The notes under the pieces: generated by a model
Database searches by the model: none
Told to the model about the DNA's origin: nothing
Seen by the model: only the letters and a program-made list of their open reading frames with translations
Origin: JAVVUJ01 sp964582545
GTDB taxonomy: Bacteria > Bacillota > Clostridia > Peptostreptococcales > Anaerovoracaceae
DNA: 21,606 nt
Reading direction: 5' to 3'
Assembly (NCBI GenBank): GCA_964582545.1
Contig: CAZOSB010000037.1
Location: forward strand, 1-21,606
Translations under genes and position numbers: made by a program
Shown: positions 14,184 to 21,606 of the stretch, in pieces
How positions within the stretch are numbered: the stretch's first letter is position 1
Layout: the number at the start of each line of letters is the position of its first letter

Positions 14184-15011
14184 TCATTGTATTCCCAATT
14201 TTATTTCGTTATTTGCATTTTCAGCCAGTTCAAAAAGAGCCTGTTCGTCAAACTCTAAAAATAAGGTATCGTCATTCGATATAATAATATTTTTAAAGTA
14301 TTCATTGTTTTGTAAATTATTCGGTAAGGGCTCTTTATTTCCCTTTAAAAAAGTTTCTATGGAGGTGATGTTATCTACTAAAATCCCCATTTTCTTATCG
14401 TCCAAATTCATGAGAATAACCATCCCCTTATTTGCGCTAGCATATGCCTCTATTAAAGAATCCAGAAGTGGAACAATTATTTGATGGCAAAGGTGTTGAG
14501 CACGATCAAAAGCACTATTTATTCCAATCGTATCATTTTTTCTTTTACATTCGTCAATGATAGAAGCTTGCTGGTGCATTTCCTTATGAGGTTCATTAAT
14601 TTTTTCTAGAATACGATTTATTGAATTGTTTTCCGATTTAAATTCGTCATACCATAAACCAAATGAACATTTGTGAGGATCACGTGCTAGAAGAAACTCA
14701 CTTCCATCTTTTATACTTTTTTCCAGAGCCCTTACCCATTCTAAATGTTTATCTTTCATCACGCCAAAAGCTGAAATTTCACTTTCAAGAGTGTCCATGT
14801 TAATCAGTAAACGCAAATCCATAATTGGATAGTTTTCACCTCGGATGTGTAAAATTCCTGACATGAAATCTGATGCGCCGGGAATTTCTACAAGCTTAGA
14901 CTTAATTACCATCTGTAATACATGTTTACTTGAGATACAGTATTGCTCGCCTTTAATTGTAAATGTAACATATGGGTAATGAATAGTATTTGAATCATTG
15001 AAATTGTTCAT
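14184..15011 (-). CDS. CheW-like protein with an inserted CZB (chemoreceptor zinc-binding) domain
   Basis: The start is ATG at 15011, with AGAGG seven bases upstream; an in-frame TTG at 15038 lacks a binding site. The 275-residue protein begins with the first half of a CheW-like domain (YVTFTIKGEQYCISSKHVLQMV, then PGASDFMSGILHIRGENYPIMDLRLLI, about 12-72). Residues about 86-190 form a CZB-type helical domain with His89 (KHLEW), Cys115 in KCSFGLWY, and His142 and His146 (EPHKEMH), the 3-His/1-Cys pattern that binds zinc. The CheW-like fold then resumes (KGMVILMNLDDKKMGILVDNITSIETF, about 195-265). It has no membrane segment. No chemotaxis genes lie nearby. It may link zinc or oxidant (HOCl-type) sensing to a CheA or receptor array encoded elsewhere. 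Domain calls are good; the role is inferred. Confidence 0.85.
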   Translation of the reverse strand: MNNFNDSNTIHYPYVTFTIKGEQYCISSKHVLQMVIKSKLVEIPGASDFMSGILHIRGENYPIMDLRLLINMDTLESEISAFGVMKDKHLEWVRALEKSIKDGSEFLLARDPHKCSFGLWYDEFKSENNSINRILEKINEPHKEMHQQASIIDECKRKNDTIGINSAFDRAQHLCHQIIVPLLDSLIEAYASANKGMVILMNLDDKKMGILVDNITSIETFLKGNKEPLPNNLQNNEYFKNIIISNDDTLFLEFDEQALFELAENANNEIKLGIQ

Positions 15012-15062
15012 TGCAAGACCTCTTTCTACATTAAACAAAAATATAATTCTAAAAGTATCCCT

Positions 15063-15091
15063 ATTTTAACATGTCATTTGATAAAAGTAAA
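15063..15091 (-). promoter_or_regulatory. Promoter of the CheW-CZB gene
   Basis: On the minus strand TTTACT (15091-15086) and TAAAAT (15068-15063) are 17 bp apart. Transcription would start about 45 bases before the ATG at 15011. No sigma-28 (flagellar-type) promoter was seen. Confidence 0.45.
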
Positions 15092-15118
15092 TAGAGGTGT
15101 AAGTAGAAGGATATATAA

Positions 15119-15148
15119 AAGGTTATAAAATCATTAATCTATAACCTT
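15119..15148. repeat. Perfect 9-bp inverted repeat between divergent genes
   Basis: AAGGTTATA (15119-15127) and TATAACCTT (15140-15148) are perfect complements with a 12-base AT-rich gap. The dyad lies upstream of both the minus-strand CheW-CZB gene and the + strand response regulator gene. It may be an operator. It has no T-run on the + strand and only a short one on the minus strand. The rest of 15149-15270 is very AT-rich, with nothing else that I can identify. Confidence 0.35.
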
Positions 15149-15270
15149 AATGTTCTTTGATATTCCGTCATATCGTCTTGGACTAAATTTCTTACATAAG
15201 AAAACATTTAAAATATTTATGTGATATAAAATAAAAAATTTTTATTCATATAATCTTCACTAAAATGTGA

Positions 15271-15276
15271 TATACT
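15271..15276 (+). promoter_or_regulatory. -10 box for the response regulator operon (weak -35)
   Basis: TATACT (15271-15276) lies 22 bases before the TTG start at 15299. No good -35 box occurs 16-18 bp upstream, which may mean activation by a bound regulator. Confidence 0.4.
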
Positions 15277-15298
15277 TTTGATAAAAAGGAGGCAGGCA

Positions 15299-16012
15299 TT
15301 GAAAGGAAAAACAATTTTAATCGTAGAGGATGAACCGAAAATTGCAGAAGCCGTGGAGGCTTATTTGAAGAATAGCGGATATGATGTCTTGGTAGCTCAG
15401 GATGGAAAACAAGGCTTGCTTTTTTACGAAAATCGGCAGCCGGATATGGTTATTTTGGATTTAATGTTGCCTTATATTACAGGGGAAGAGCTTTGCAGAA
15501 TCATAAGAAAGCAATCGAAGATCCCTATGATCATGCTTACTGCGAAATCCGGGGAGGATCATAAAATTGATGGTCTTACTATGGGTGCTGATGATTATAT
15601 GACGAAACCTTTTAGCCCTCGAGAGCTTGTGGCAAGGGTAAACAGCTTGTTCCGCAGGTGTGAAAACAATGGGGTTGAAGCTCAATTGTCAAATAAGGTG
15701 AGCTGGAATAACGGGGACTTGGAAGTTGACTTTGAGGCCTATCAAGTAAAAAAGAAAGGGGCTACGGCAGGGCTTACCCTCAGTGAATTTAAGTTGCTTT
15801 CGGCTTTTGTAACACATCCAAATAAAACATTTACAAGGGATGAACTTATCGATATAGCCTTTGGCTTAGATTTTAACGGATATGACAGGACAATTGATTC
15901 TCATATCAAAAATTTGAGAAGCAAGATTGAAACCAATACAGCTGAGCCTGACTATATTCTCACTGTGAGGGGAGTTGGGTATAAATTTGGAGGTATTCAA
16001 GTAAAACTATGA
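15299..16012 (+). CDS. OmpR/PhoB-family response regulator
   Basis: This is a two-component transcription factor of 237 residues. The start is TTG at 15299, with AAGGAGG six bases upstream; an in-frame TTG at 15278 sits in front of that binding site and is unlikely. The receiver domain (1-120) has the acidic pair Glu10-Asp11, the phosphorylated Asp54 (VILDLMLP), Thr81 and Lys103 (TKPF). The C-terminal winged helix (about 136-233) shows LSEFKLLSAFVTHPNKTFTRDELI, DRTIDSHIKNLRSKIE and VRGVGYKFG. Its stop overlaps the kinase start in an ATGA, so the pair is translationally coupled. The likely target is the metal-transport operon downstream at 17477, which has tandem 11-bp repeats at its promoter. 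Confidence 0.95.
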   Translation: MKGKTILIVEDEPKIAEAVEAYLKNSGYDVLVAQDGKQGLLFYENRQPDMVILDLMLPYITGEELCRIIRKQSKIPMIMLTAKSGEDHKIDGLTMGADDYMTKPFSPRELVARVNSLFRRCENNGVEAQLSNKVSWNNGDLEVDFEAYQVKKKGATAGLTLSEFKLLSAFVTHPNKTFTRDELIDIAFGLDFNGYDRTIDSHIKNLRSKIETNTAEPDYILTVRGVGYKFGGIQVKL

Positions 16013-17403
16013 AAATTGGACTAAAGACCAGATTGATCTTATCATACACCTTATTGTCTATGCTCTTGGTGGTTTCCTTGCTTTTTATTTCAAATCTCTT
16101 GTTGGAAAAGCAGTTTCAGAACTATTTGCAGGAGAAACAGGAAGTAAAAAATCAAGAGTACGTGGATGCTGTTAAAAGAGAACTTGAAAATAATAAACCT
16201 TTATCGGAGGAAAACCTGTTAGCTTTGGGACAAAAAGCATTAAATGAAGGTATTATTTTAATGGTTACAGATTCTTCCGGTGATGAAGCATTCTGTATGA
16301 GTTGTTATGATAATTTACGCTGTGAAACCATGCTCAATGCTATGGAACTCACAATGAAAAATAAATACCCTAACTTTGAAGGGGAATATACGGAAAAGAA
16401 ATATGAGGTCAACTATAAGGGGGAAATTTTTGGAACGGTAACCCTAGGATATTATGGACCTTATTATCTGATGGATGCCGATATTAAATTTATGGACGTC
16501 CTCTTAGAGCTTTATATTACTGCGGCCATTATCTTCTTCCTAATAGCCATTGTGGTTGGTTATTTTATGGCCATCAGAATTTCAAATCCTATTAAAGAAG
16601 TGACCCTAAAGACCAGTCTGATTGAAAGAGGGGATTTCAGTTGCAGAATACAACTTCCATCCAATACTACTGAAATTCAGGAATTAATCAACAATGTAAA
16701 TGCTTTGGCTACTACCTTAGAAACTCAACAGAGCTTGAAAAAACGTATGGCTGCAGATTACGCCCATGAATTTAGAACACCACTGGCGGCCATCCAATCC
16801 AATCTGGAAGGAATAATGGATGGTATCTTTCAGCCCACAGAAGATCGACTGGAAAGCATCCGCTCAGAAATCCTTCGCCTGTCTCGTATGGTTTCCGAAA
16901 TCGATAAAATTTTTGAACTCGAAAGGGAGGAACTCACAAGTCTTGTTAAGGAACCATTTGATCTTTTTGATCTTTTAAAGAAAACCATTTCTACCTTTGA
17001 AGCAGAAATGTTGGAAAAAAGTATTTCCTTGAAAATAAGAGGGGAATTTTGTGAAATCTGGGGAGATCAAGACAAGCTGCGCAGTGCCATTGTAAACCTC
17101 ATTTCCAATGCTGTCAAATATACGGATCCAGGTGGAGAAATTGAGATTACCGTTAAGGAAAACCAAGATACTGTAACAATCACTTTTGTGGATAGCGGGG
17201 TGGGAATTGCACCGGAAGATCTGCCCAATATATTCGATCACTTATATCGAACGGATTTGTCCCGCGCCAGAAATACAGGGGGAAATGGCATTGGACTTTC
17301 GGTGGTCAAGGCCGTAGTGGAAGCCCATTGTGGGACGATTTCAGTAGATAGTGAAATGGGTAAGGGAAGCACGTTTACTATCAACCTATGTAAAAAAGCG
17401 TAA
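16009..17403 (+). CDS. Sensor histidine kinase, probably metal-sensing
   Basis: This is a membrane kinase of 464 residues that should phosphorylate the regulator encoded just upstream. It has a membrane segment at about 8-31, an extracytoplasmic domain at 32-165, a second membrane segment at 166-188, HAMP (189-240), the phospho-acceptor His253 in DYAHEFRTPLAA, the N box NLISNAVKYT, and ATP-lid glycines DSGVGI and GGNGIGL. The outer domain contains Cys96, Cys99 and Cys105 (FCMSCYDNLRC) with Met97, Met108, Met112 and Met116. Such thiol and thioether clusters bind copper or silver in other proteins. Together with the copper-type genes that follow, this suggests copper-group metal sensing. The kinase call is secure; the ligand is inferred. 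Confidence 0.93.
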   Translation: MKIGLKTRLILSYTLLSMLLVVSLLFISNLLLEKQFQNYLQEKQEVKNQEYVDAVKRELENNKPLSEENLLALGQKALNEGIILMVTDSSGDEAFCMSCYDNLRCETMLNAMELTMKNKYPNFEGEYTEKKYEVNYKGEIFGTVTLGYYGPYYLMDADIKFMDVLLELYITAAIIFFLIAIVVGYFMAIRISNPIKEVTLKTSLIERGDFSCRIQLPSNTTEIQELINNVNALATTLETQQSLKKRMAADYAHEFRTPLAAIQSNLEGIMDGIFQPTEDRLESIRSEILRLSRMVSEIDKIFELEREELTSLVKEPFDLFDLLKKTISTFEAEMLEKSISLKIRGEFCEIWGDQDKLRSAIVNLISNAVKYTDPGGEIEITVKENQDTVTITFVDSGVGIAPEDLPNIFDHLYRTDLSRARNTGGNGIGLSVVKAVVEAHCGTISVDSEMGKGSTFTINLCKKA

Positions 17404-17417
17404 ATAATAATAGAATA

Positions 17418-17439
17418 TCCATACAACCTCCATAAAAAA
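17418..17439 (+). promoter_or_regulatory. Tandem 11-bp repeats at the -35 position (response regulator site candidate)
   Basis: TCCATACAACC (17418-17428) is followed directly by TCCATAAAAAA (17429-17439), matching at 8 of 11 positions. OmpR/PhoB-type regulators commonly bind direct half-sites repeated every 10-11 bp over a poor -35 box. The repeats cover the position where the -35 of the TATACT promoter should be. Confidence 0.5.
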
Positions 17440-17443
17440 CCTT

Positions 17444-17449
17444 TATACT
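17444..17449 (+). promoter_or_regulatory. -10 box of the HMA-TauE gene promoter
   Basis: TATACT lies at 17444-17449, with the start site expected near 17456. The hexamer 17 bp upstream (ATACAA, 17421-17426) is a poor -35, which suggests an activator-dependent promoter. Confidence 0.5.
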
Positions 17450-17476
17450 GTACACAATAAATTAGGAGGTATGTCT

Positions 17477-18895
17477 ATGACTGAATGTATTGTCACGAAG
17501 CAAATCTATGCAAGTGGTATGACCTGTAATGGATGTGAATTAAGAATTGAAAAAGCTTTAAAAAATATGGATGGAATCCTTAAGGTTAAGGCAAACCACA
17601 CTGAGGGTAAGATTGTATTAACCTATGATGAGAATAAGATAAATTTTTCTGAAATTAAAAAAATAATATGTTCCATCAATTATATTGTGAAGGATTGTCA
17701 GCAACAAAAGGATCCTGCTTTTCATCCTGCCACGCTTGCCTGTATAGCAATTATCATAGTAGGCGCATCTATTGTTATGAAGCATATGGGGGGCTTTGAT
17801 TTTTTTAATTACTTTCCGGAAGCCAAGGAAGGAATGGGATATGGAGCACTCTTCATAATTGGACTGCTTACATCGGTTCACTGTATTGGCATGTGCGGAG
17901 GTATCAATCTTTCTCAATGCATTGGAATAAAGGGCGAACATAAACTTGAGAGGATATCACCAAGCTTTTTATATAACTTAGGTAGAGTTATTTCCTACAC
18001 TATAGTAGGTGGACTTGTGGGAGCCTTAGGATCCTTTATCAGCTTTAATGGTGTCATGCGCGGTGCGGTAGCTCTATTGGCTGGTGTATTCATGATGATT
18101 ATGGGTCTAAAAATGCTGAACATTTTTCCTTGGCTCAACAAGCTTAACCTCAGTTTGCCTAAATTTATAAACGGTAATTTAGGAGGTAAGAGCAACAGTC
18201 CCTTATACATAGGATTGATCAACGGTCTCATGCCTTGTGGACCATTGCAGGCTATGCAGCTTTATGCGCTATCCACCGGGGATCCTGTAAAAGGTGCCCT
18301 ATCTATGTTTTTATTTAGTCTTGGAACGGTGCCGTTGATGTTTAGTTTCGGAGCGATTAGTTCTTTACTTTCAAAGAAGTTTACATCAAGAATCATGGCT
18401 ATAGCGGCGGTGCTGGTGATTGTTTTAGGCTTTAATATGATTAACACTGGGCTGAGCATGTCAGGTGCTTTGGGGATCGGTACAGAAATAAGCAAAGCAA
18501 AGAGTTATGACCCGTTGATTGTGGATGGTTATCAAATCGTTGAAATTGAGGTGGACTCCAGAGGATATGAGCCAATCACAGTCCTCAAGGACATTCCGGT
18601 CAAGTTCAATTTACATGTAGAAGCAAATAAGCTAAACGGGTGTAACAACGCCATAGTGATTCGTCAGTATGGTATCCGAAGATCACTGACTCCGGGGGAT
18701 AATATTGTGGAATTCACCCCTACTGAAACGGGTATTATCCCGTATAGCTGTTGGATGGGTATGATTAAGAGCAGCATTACTGTGGTAGATAATCTAGATG
18801 ACGCTACCGGTAACTTCGACGGCTTGGAATTGCAGGGACAATCAGAAGATCAAGGAAATAATCTGCTGCCCATTGGAGGTTGCTGCGGAGAATAG
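17477..18895 (+). CDS. HMA / TauE-SafE (DsbD-like) membrane / cupredoxin-like fusion protein
   Basis: The start is ATG at 17477, seven bases after AGGAGG; the ATG at 17471 touches the binding site. The 472-residue protein joins three parts. Residues 1-75 are a heavy-metal-associated domain with the copper-binding GMTCNGC (Cys17, Cys20). Residues about 85-330 are a membrane domain with 6-7 helices and the paired motifs HCIGMCGG (135-142) and LMPCGP (251-256), known from the TauE/SafE and DsbD_2 'UreH-like' group. Residues about 345-437 resemble a cupredoxin domain, with possible copper ligands at Cys389 and in SCWMGM (Cys425, Met427, Met429). The C-terminus ends GGCCGE. It lies between a two-component system and CopA/CopZ, so copper export or periplasmic copper handling is likely. 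Sulfite export is less likely. Transport direction is not shown. Confidence 0.85.
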   Translation: MTECIVTKQIYASGMTCNGCELRIEKALKNMDGILKVKANHTEGKIVLTYDENKINFSEIKKIICSINYIVKDCQQQKDPAFHPATLACIAIIIVGASIVMKHMGGFDFFNYFPEAKEGMGYGALFIIGLLTSVHCIGMCGGINLSQCIGIKGEHKLERISPSFLYNLGRVISYTIVGGLVGALGSFISFNGVMRGAVALLAGVFMMIMGLKMLNIFPWLNKLNLSLPKFINGNLGGKSNSPLYIGLINGLMPCGPLQAMQLYALSTGDPVKGALSMFLFSLGTVPLMFSFGAISSLLSKKFTSRIMAIAAVLVIVLGFNMINTGLSMSGALGIGTEISKAKSYDPLIVDGYQIVEIEVDSRGYEPITVLKDIPVKFNLHVEANKLNGCNNAIVIRQYGIRRSLTPGDNIVEFTPTETGIIPYSCWMGMIKSSITVVDNLDDATGNFDGLELQGQSEDQGNNLLPIGGCCGE

Positions 18896-18992
18896 GGCGG
18901 TAAAAATACAGATTATGGGCGCTGCGAGGAATCACAAGGTAACATTTTAGTGAGTAACTCTATGATAAATAATAAGTGAAGGATATAGATAG

Positions 18993-21227
18993 ATGAAAGA
19001 AACTTTAAAAATAACAGGAATGACCTGTGCTGCTTGTTCTGCGAGAGTGGAAAAGTTGGTATCGCGTAAAGAGGGAGTCTTGGAATGCACGGTAAATTTA
19101 GCTACGGAAAGAATGACCGTAGAGTTTGACCAGAATAAGATTCGTTCTGAGATTATAAAACAAACGGTGGAAAAGGCAGGCTATGGATGGTTGGAAATCC
19201 AAGCTTCTATGGTAGATGAAGATAAACTACGAAAAGCAAAAGAAATCAAAATCATGTGGATTAAGTTTATTGTTTCTGCCGTGTTTACTCTGCCTCTTCT
19301 ATACATCGCCATGGGGCATATGATTCCAGGAGTAAAACTTCCATTGCCCACATTCCTCCATCCCATGAAGAATCCTATGAATTTTGCCATGGTACAAATT
19401 TTTCTTACCATACCCATTCTCATTGCCGGATATCGCTTTTATTGGGTAGGATTCCGTGCATTGTGGATGAGATCCCCCAATATGGATAGCTTGATTGCCA
19501 TGGGTACTTCGGCAGCTGCAATTTACAGCCTTTACTCCACCTACAGGATTTGGTCAGGGGAGATGCATTACGTAGAAAACCTGTACTTTGAGACGGCAGG
19601 GGTCATTATTACTTTGATTTTATTGGGGAAAACCTTAGAGGCAGTATCCAAGGGGAGAACCGGCGAAGCCATAAAAAAATTAATGGGTCTCTCTCCTAAG
19701 ACTGCAATTCTGGTGAAAGATGGCAGGGAGATAGAAGTACCTTTAGAGGACGTAAGTGTAGGGGATATTCTCCTAGTGAAGCCCGGTTCCAAAATTCCCG
19801 TGGATGGAGTTGTGGTGGAGGGTGCTACTTCCATCGACGAGGCTATGCTCACTGGGGAAAGTATGCCTGTGGATAAAAAGGTAGGCGATAAGGTTTACGG
19901 CGCAAGCATGAACAAAAACGGACTTATAAAGTTTGAAGCTACCAAGGTAGGAAGCGACACTGCCCTAGCTCAAATCATTAAGCTGGTGGAGGAAGCACAA
20001 GGCTCAAAAGCTCCCATCGCACAGGTTGCCGATGTAGTTTCAGGATATTTTGTACCAATCGTATTTGGAATAGCCAGCATAGCTTTTATTTCTTGGATGA
20101 TTTCCGGAAAAGATTTTGTGTTTGCATTGACCATCTTTATTTCCGTTTTGGTAATTGCATGCCCCTGTGCCCTTGGTCTTGCCACTCCTACTGCAATTAT
20201 GGTAGGCACCGGCAAAGGAGCAGAAAACGGTATCCTCATTAAAGGCGGGGAAGCCTTGGAGACTACCCATAAAATTCAAACCATCGTATTTGATAAAACC
20301 GGAACCATTACCCAGGGAAAACCTGAGGTGACGGATGTTGTGGTAACGGAAGGAATGGATACTCAAAGACTTTTAAAGCTGGTTGCATCTGCGGAAAAGG
20401 GAAGTGAACATCCTTTGGGGGAAGCCATCGTAAGAAGAGCAGAAGAATTAAACCTCTCGTTATTGCCAGTGGTGGGTTTTGAAGCTTACACAGGGAAAGG
20501 AATTCGTGTGACCTTAGAAGGCTCGGAAATTTTTGCAGGCAATTTAAAACTGATGGAGGAACAAGGAATTTCCATTGAAATACTGGAAAAGGAGGCAAAT
20601 ATCTTGGCGGAAGAAGGGAAAACCCCCATGTATATCGCCTTAGACAGAAAGCTTTCAGGGATTATAGCGGTGGCAGACGTAGTCAAAGAGAACAGTTTAA
20701 AGGCTGTAAAAAATTTAGTGGATATGGGAATAGAGGTTGCCATGATTACCGGGGACAATAGACGAACGGCCGAAGCCATTGCAAAACAAGTGGGGATTAC
20801 AAGAGTGTTGTCAGAGGTGCTTCCTCAGGATAAGGCAAATGAAGTCAAAAAGCTACAAGGAGAAGGGAAGAAGGTGGCTATGGTAGGTGACGGTATTAAC
20901 GATGCACCGGCTCTGGCGCAAGCGGATATCGGCATCGCTATAGGAAGTGGTACGGACGTAGCTATAGAGTCGGCGGATATCGTACTGATGAGAAGTGATT
21001 TGATGGATGTTACCACCGCTATTCGCCTGTCCAAAAGCACCATAAAGAATATTAAGCAAAATTTGTTCTGGGCTTTTGGATATAATGTGGCGGGCATTCC
21101 CGTGGCAGCGGGTATCCTATACATCTTTGGGGGTCCCCTTTTATCGCCTGTCTTTGCGGCGGCGGCTATGAGTTTGTCCAGCGTATCCGTTCTAACAAAT
21201 GCGTTGAGGCTCAGATATTTTAAGTAA
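18993..21227 (+). CDS. copA: Copper-exporting P1B-type ATPase
   Basis: This is a 744-residue P-type ATPase that pumps Cu(I) out of the cytoplasm. It has one N-terminal metal-binding domain (GMTCAACSARVEK, Cys12 and Cys15), eight predicted membrane helices, the actuator loop TGES (287-290), the ion-path motif CPC (390-392), the phosphorylated aspartate in DKTGT (434-438), the SEHPLGEA histidine-proline motif, GDGINDAP (632-639), and the CopA-type membrane residues YN (697-698 region) and MSLSS (726-730). These mark the Cu+ group (P1B-1) rather than Zn/Cd. The ribosome binding site is moderate (GAAGGA). A 97-base gap from the previous gene shows no clear terminator or promoter, so it is probably in the same transcript. 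Confidence 0.96.
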   Translation: MKETLKITGMTCAACSARVEKLVSRKEGVLECTVNLATERMTVEFDQNKIRSEIIKQTVEKAGYGWLEIQASMVDEDKLRKAKEIKIMWIKFIVSAVFTLPLLYIAMGHMIPGVKLPLPTFLHPMKNPMNFAMVQIFLTIPILIAGYRFYWVGFRALWMRSPNMDSLIAMGTSAAAIYSLYSTYRIWSGEMHYVENLYFETAGVIITLILLGKTLEAVSKGRTGEAIKKLMGLSPKTAILVKDGREIEVPLEDVSVGDILLVKPGSKIPVDGVVVEGATSIDEAMLTGESMPVDKKVGDKVYGASMNKNGLIKFEATKVGSDTALAQIIKLVEEAQGSKAPIAQVADVVSGYFVPIVFGIASIAFISWMISGKDFVFALTIFISVLVIACPCALGLATPTAIMVGTGKGAENGILIKGGEALETTHKIQTIVFDKTGTITQGKPEVTDVVVTEGMDTQRLLKLVASAEKGSEHPLGEAIVRRAEELNLSLLPVVGFEAYTGKGIRVTLEGSEIFAGNLKLMEEQGISIEILEKEANILAEEGKTPMYIALDRKLSGIIAVADVVKENSLKAVKNLVDMGIEVAMITGDNRRTAEAIAKQVGITRVLSEVLPQDKANEVKKLQGEGKKVAMVGDGINDAPALAQADIGIAIGSGTDVAIESADIVLMRSDLMDVTTAIRLSKSTIKNIKQNLFWAFGYNVAGIPVAAGILYIFGGPLLSPVFAAAAMSLSSVSVLTNALRLRYFK

Positions 21228-21271
21228 ATACCGTTATTGTTAAAAGATTAAAATTGATGGAGGTATGTATT

Positions 21272-21472
21272 ATGGAAACGATATTAAAAGTAGAGGGCAT
21301 GTCCTGTTCCCATTGTGAAAATGCGGTAAAAAATGCGGTTTCAGCATTGGAAGGAGTGAGCTCAGTGGATGTGGACTTGGTCAATAAGATCGTCACAGTC
21401 ACTCACGAGGAAGCGGTGGCAATTGAGACCATCAAAGTCGAAATCGAAGACCAGGGTTATGATGTGTTGTAG
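21272..21472 (+). CDS. copZ: Copper chaperone CopZ
   Basis: This is a 66-residue stand-alone HMA-domain protein with GMSCSHCENAVKNAV (Cys11 and Cys14) and a complete ferredoxin-like pattern ending DQGYDVL. It carries Cu(I) to CopA and to copper sensors. The start is ATG at 21272, eight bases after GGAGG; an in-frame ATG at 21254 overlaps the binding site region. It follows copA by 44 bases and is likely co-transcribed. Confidence 0.94.
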   Translation: METILKVEGMSCSHCENAVKNAVSALEGVSSVDVDLVNKIVTVTHEEAVAIETIKVEIEDQGYDVL

Positions 21473-21606
21473 GTGATGGTTAATTGAAAAAGTAAGTGCA
21501 ACCCCTCAAGGGAAAATAAGAAAGCTTGAAACTTAAATGAAAAAAGATATAGATTTAAGTGAAGAAACTGTATATAATTAAGGAGAAATAAGAGAAAAAC
21601 ATCAAA
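21473..21606 (+). other. Intergenic tail of the window
   Basis: A TATAAT at 21573-21578 with a poor -35, followed by AAGGAG at 21580-21585, could be the promoter or leader of the next gene, but no start codon is visible before the edge. No terminator hairpin with a T-run was found after copZ. Confidence 0.25.

Noticed and set aside
17477..18895. Nickel permease or urease-linked UreH transporter
   Set aside because: The membrane core belongs to a group sometimes labelled UreH-like, but the HMA domain, cupredoxin-like end and CopA/CopZ neighbours point to copper, and it is far from the urease operon.
18896..18992. Separate promoter for copA
   Set aside because: A TATGAT is present but no matching -35 box or operator is convincing; read-through from the previous gene is the simpler explanation.
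21537..21581. Fourteen-codon ORF (MKKDIDLSEETVYN)
   Set aside because: No ribosome binding site, and an ORF this short is expected by chance in AT-rich sequence.

Overview
The window looks like chromosomal DNA of a low-GC, Gram-positive Bacillota, most likely an anaerobic member of the Clostridia/Tissierellia. The signs are strong AGGAGG-type ribosome binding sites, frequent TTG starts, clostridial-type rpsB-tsf, CopZ and CopA, and a single-PAS sigma-54 activator of the kind common in clostridia. The species cannot be named from the sequence alone. Nearly all genes lie on the + strand. The one exception is a CheW-like gene at 14184-15011.

Region 1 (about 90-10606) is a nitrogen module. A sigma-A type promoter with a palindrome between its -35 and -10 boxes precedes an unrecognised 101-residue gene and a PAS/AAA+/Fis-type sigma-54 enhancer-binding protein. 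Just behind that regulator are three matching 18-bp dyads (TGTAY-N8-RTACA) and then a near-perfect sigma-54 promoter (TGGCAC-N5-TTGC, 2146-2160). This promoter is placed to drive a complete urease operon, ureABCEFGD. The run continues with no visible terminator into an NhaC-family antiporter and an amidohydrolase of the YtcJ/NfdA type. The simplest model is that the regulator binds the three dyads and turns on urease, ion or substrate transport and a second hydrolase together. UreC has all nickel ligands but lacks the usual active-site-flap cysteine.

Region 2 (10607-14146) is mostly housekeeping. It holds tcdA (tRNA ct6A37 formation) with its own promoter and terminator, and an orphan LytTR DNA-binding protein. 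Next come four CCAGAAAC repeats directly upstream of the rpsB promoter, a structured rpsB leader, then rpsB and tsf. A bidirectional hairpin terminator separates tsf from the convergent CheW-like gene.

Region 3 (14184-15298) carries a CheW-like protein with a CZB (zinc-binding) domain inserted into it, its promoter, and an intergenic dyad.

Region 4 (15299-21606) is a metal-handling block, probably for copper. It contains an OmpR-type response regulator and a histidine kinase whose extracytoplasmic domain has a Cys/Met cluster. After these come an HMA-TauE/SafE-like-cupredoxin fusion protein, a CopA-type P1B ATPase and a CopZ chaperone. Tandem 11-bp repeats sit where the -35 box of the HMA-fusion gene should be, which fits an OmpR-type activator site.

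The main point of interest is the self-contained sigma-54 control circuit for urease. A possible LytTR operator at the rpsB promoter and two unusual domain fusions come next. No tRNA, rRNA, CRISPR array, insertion sequence or prophage was seen.
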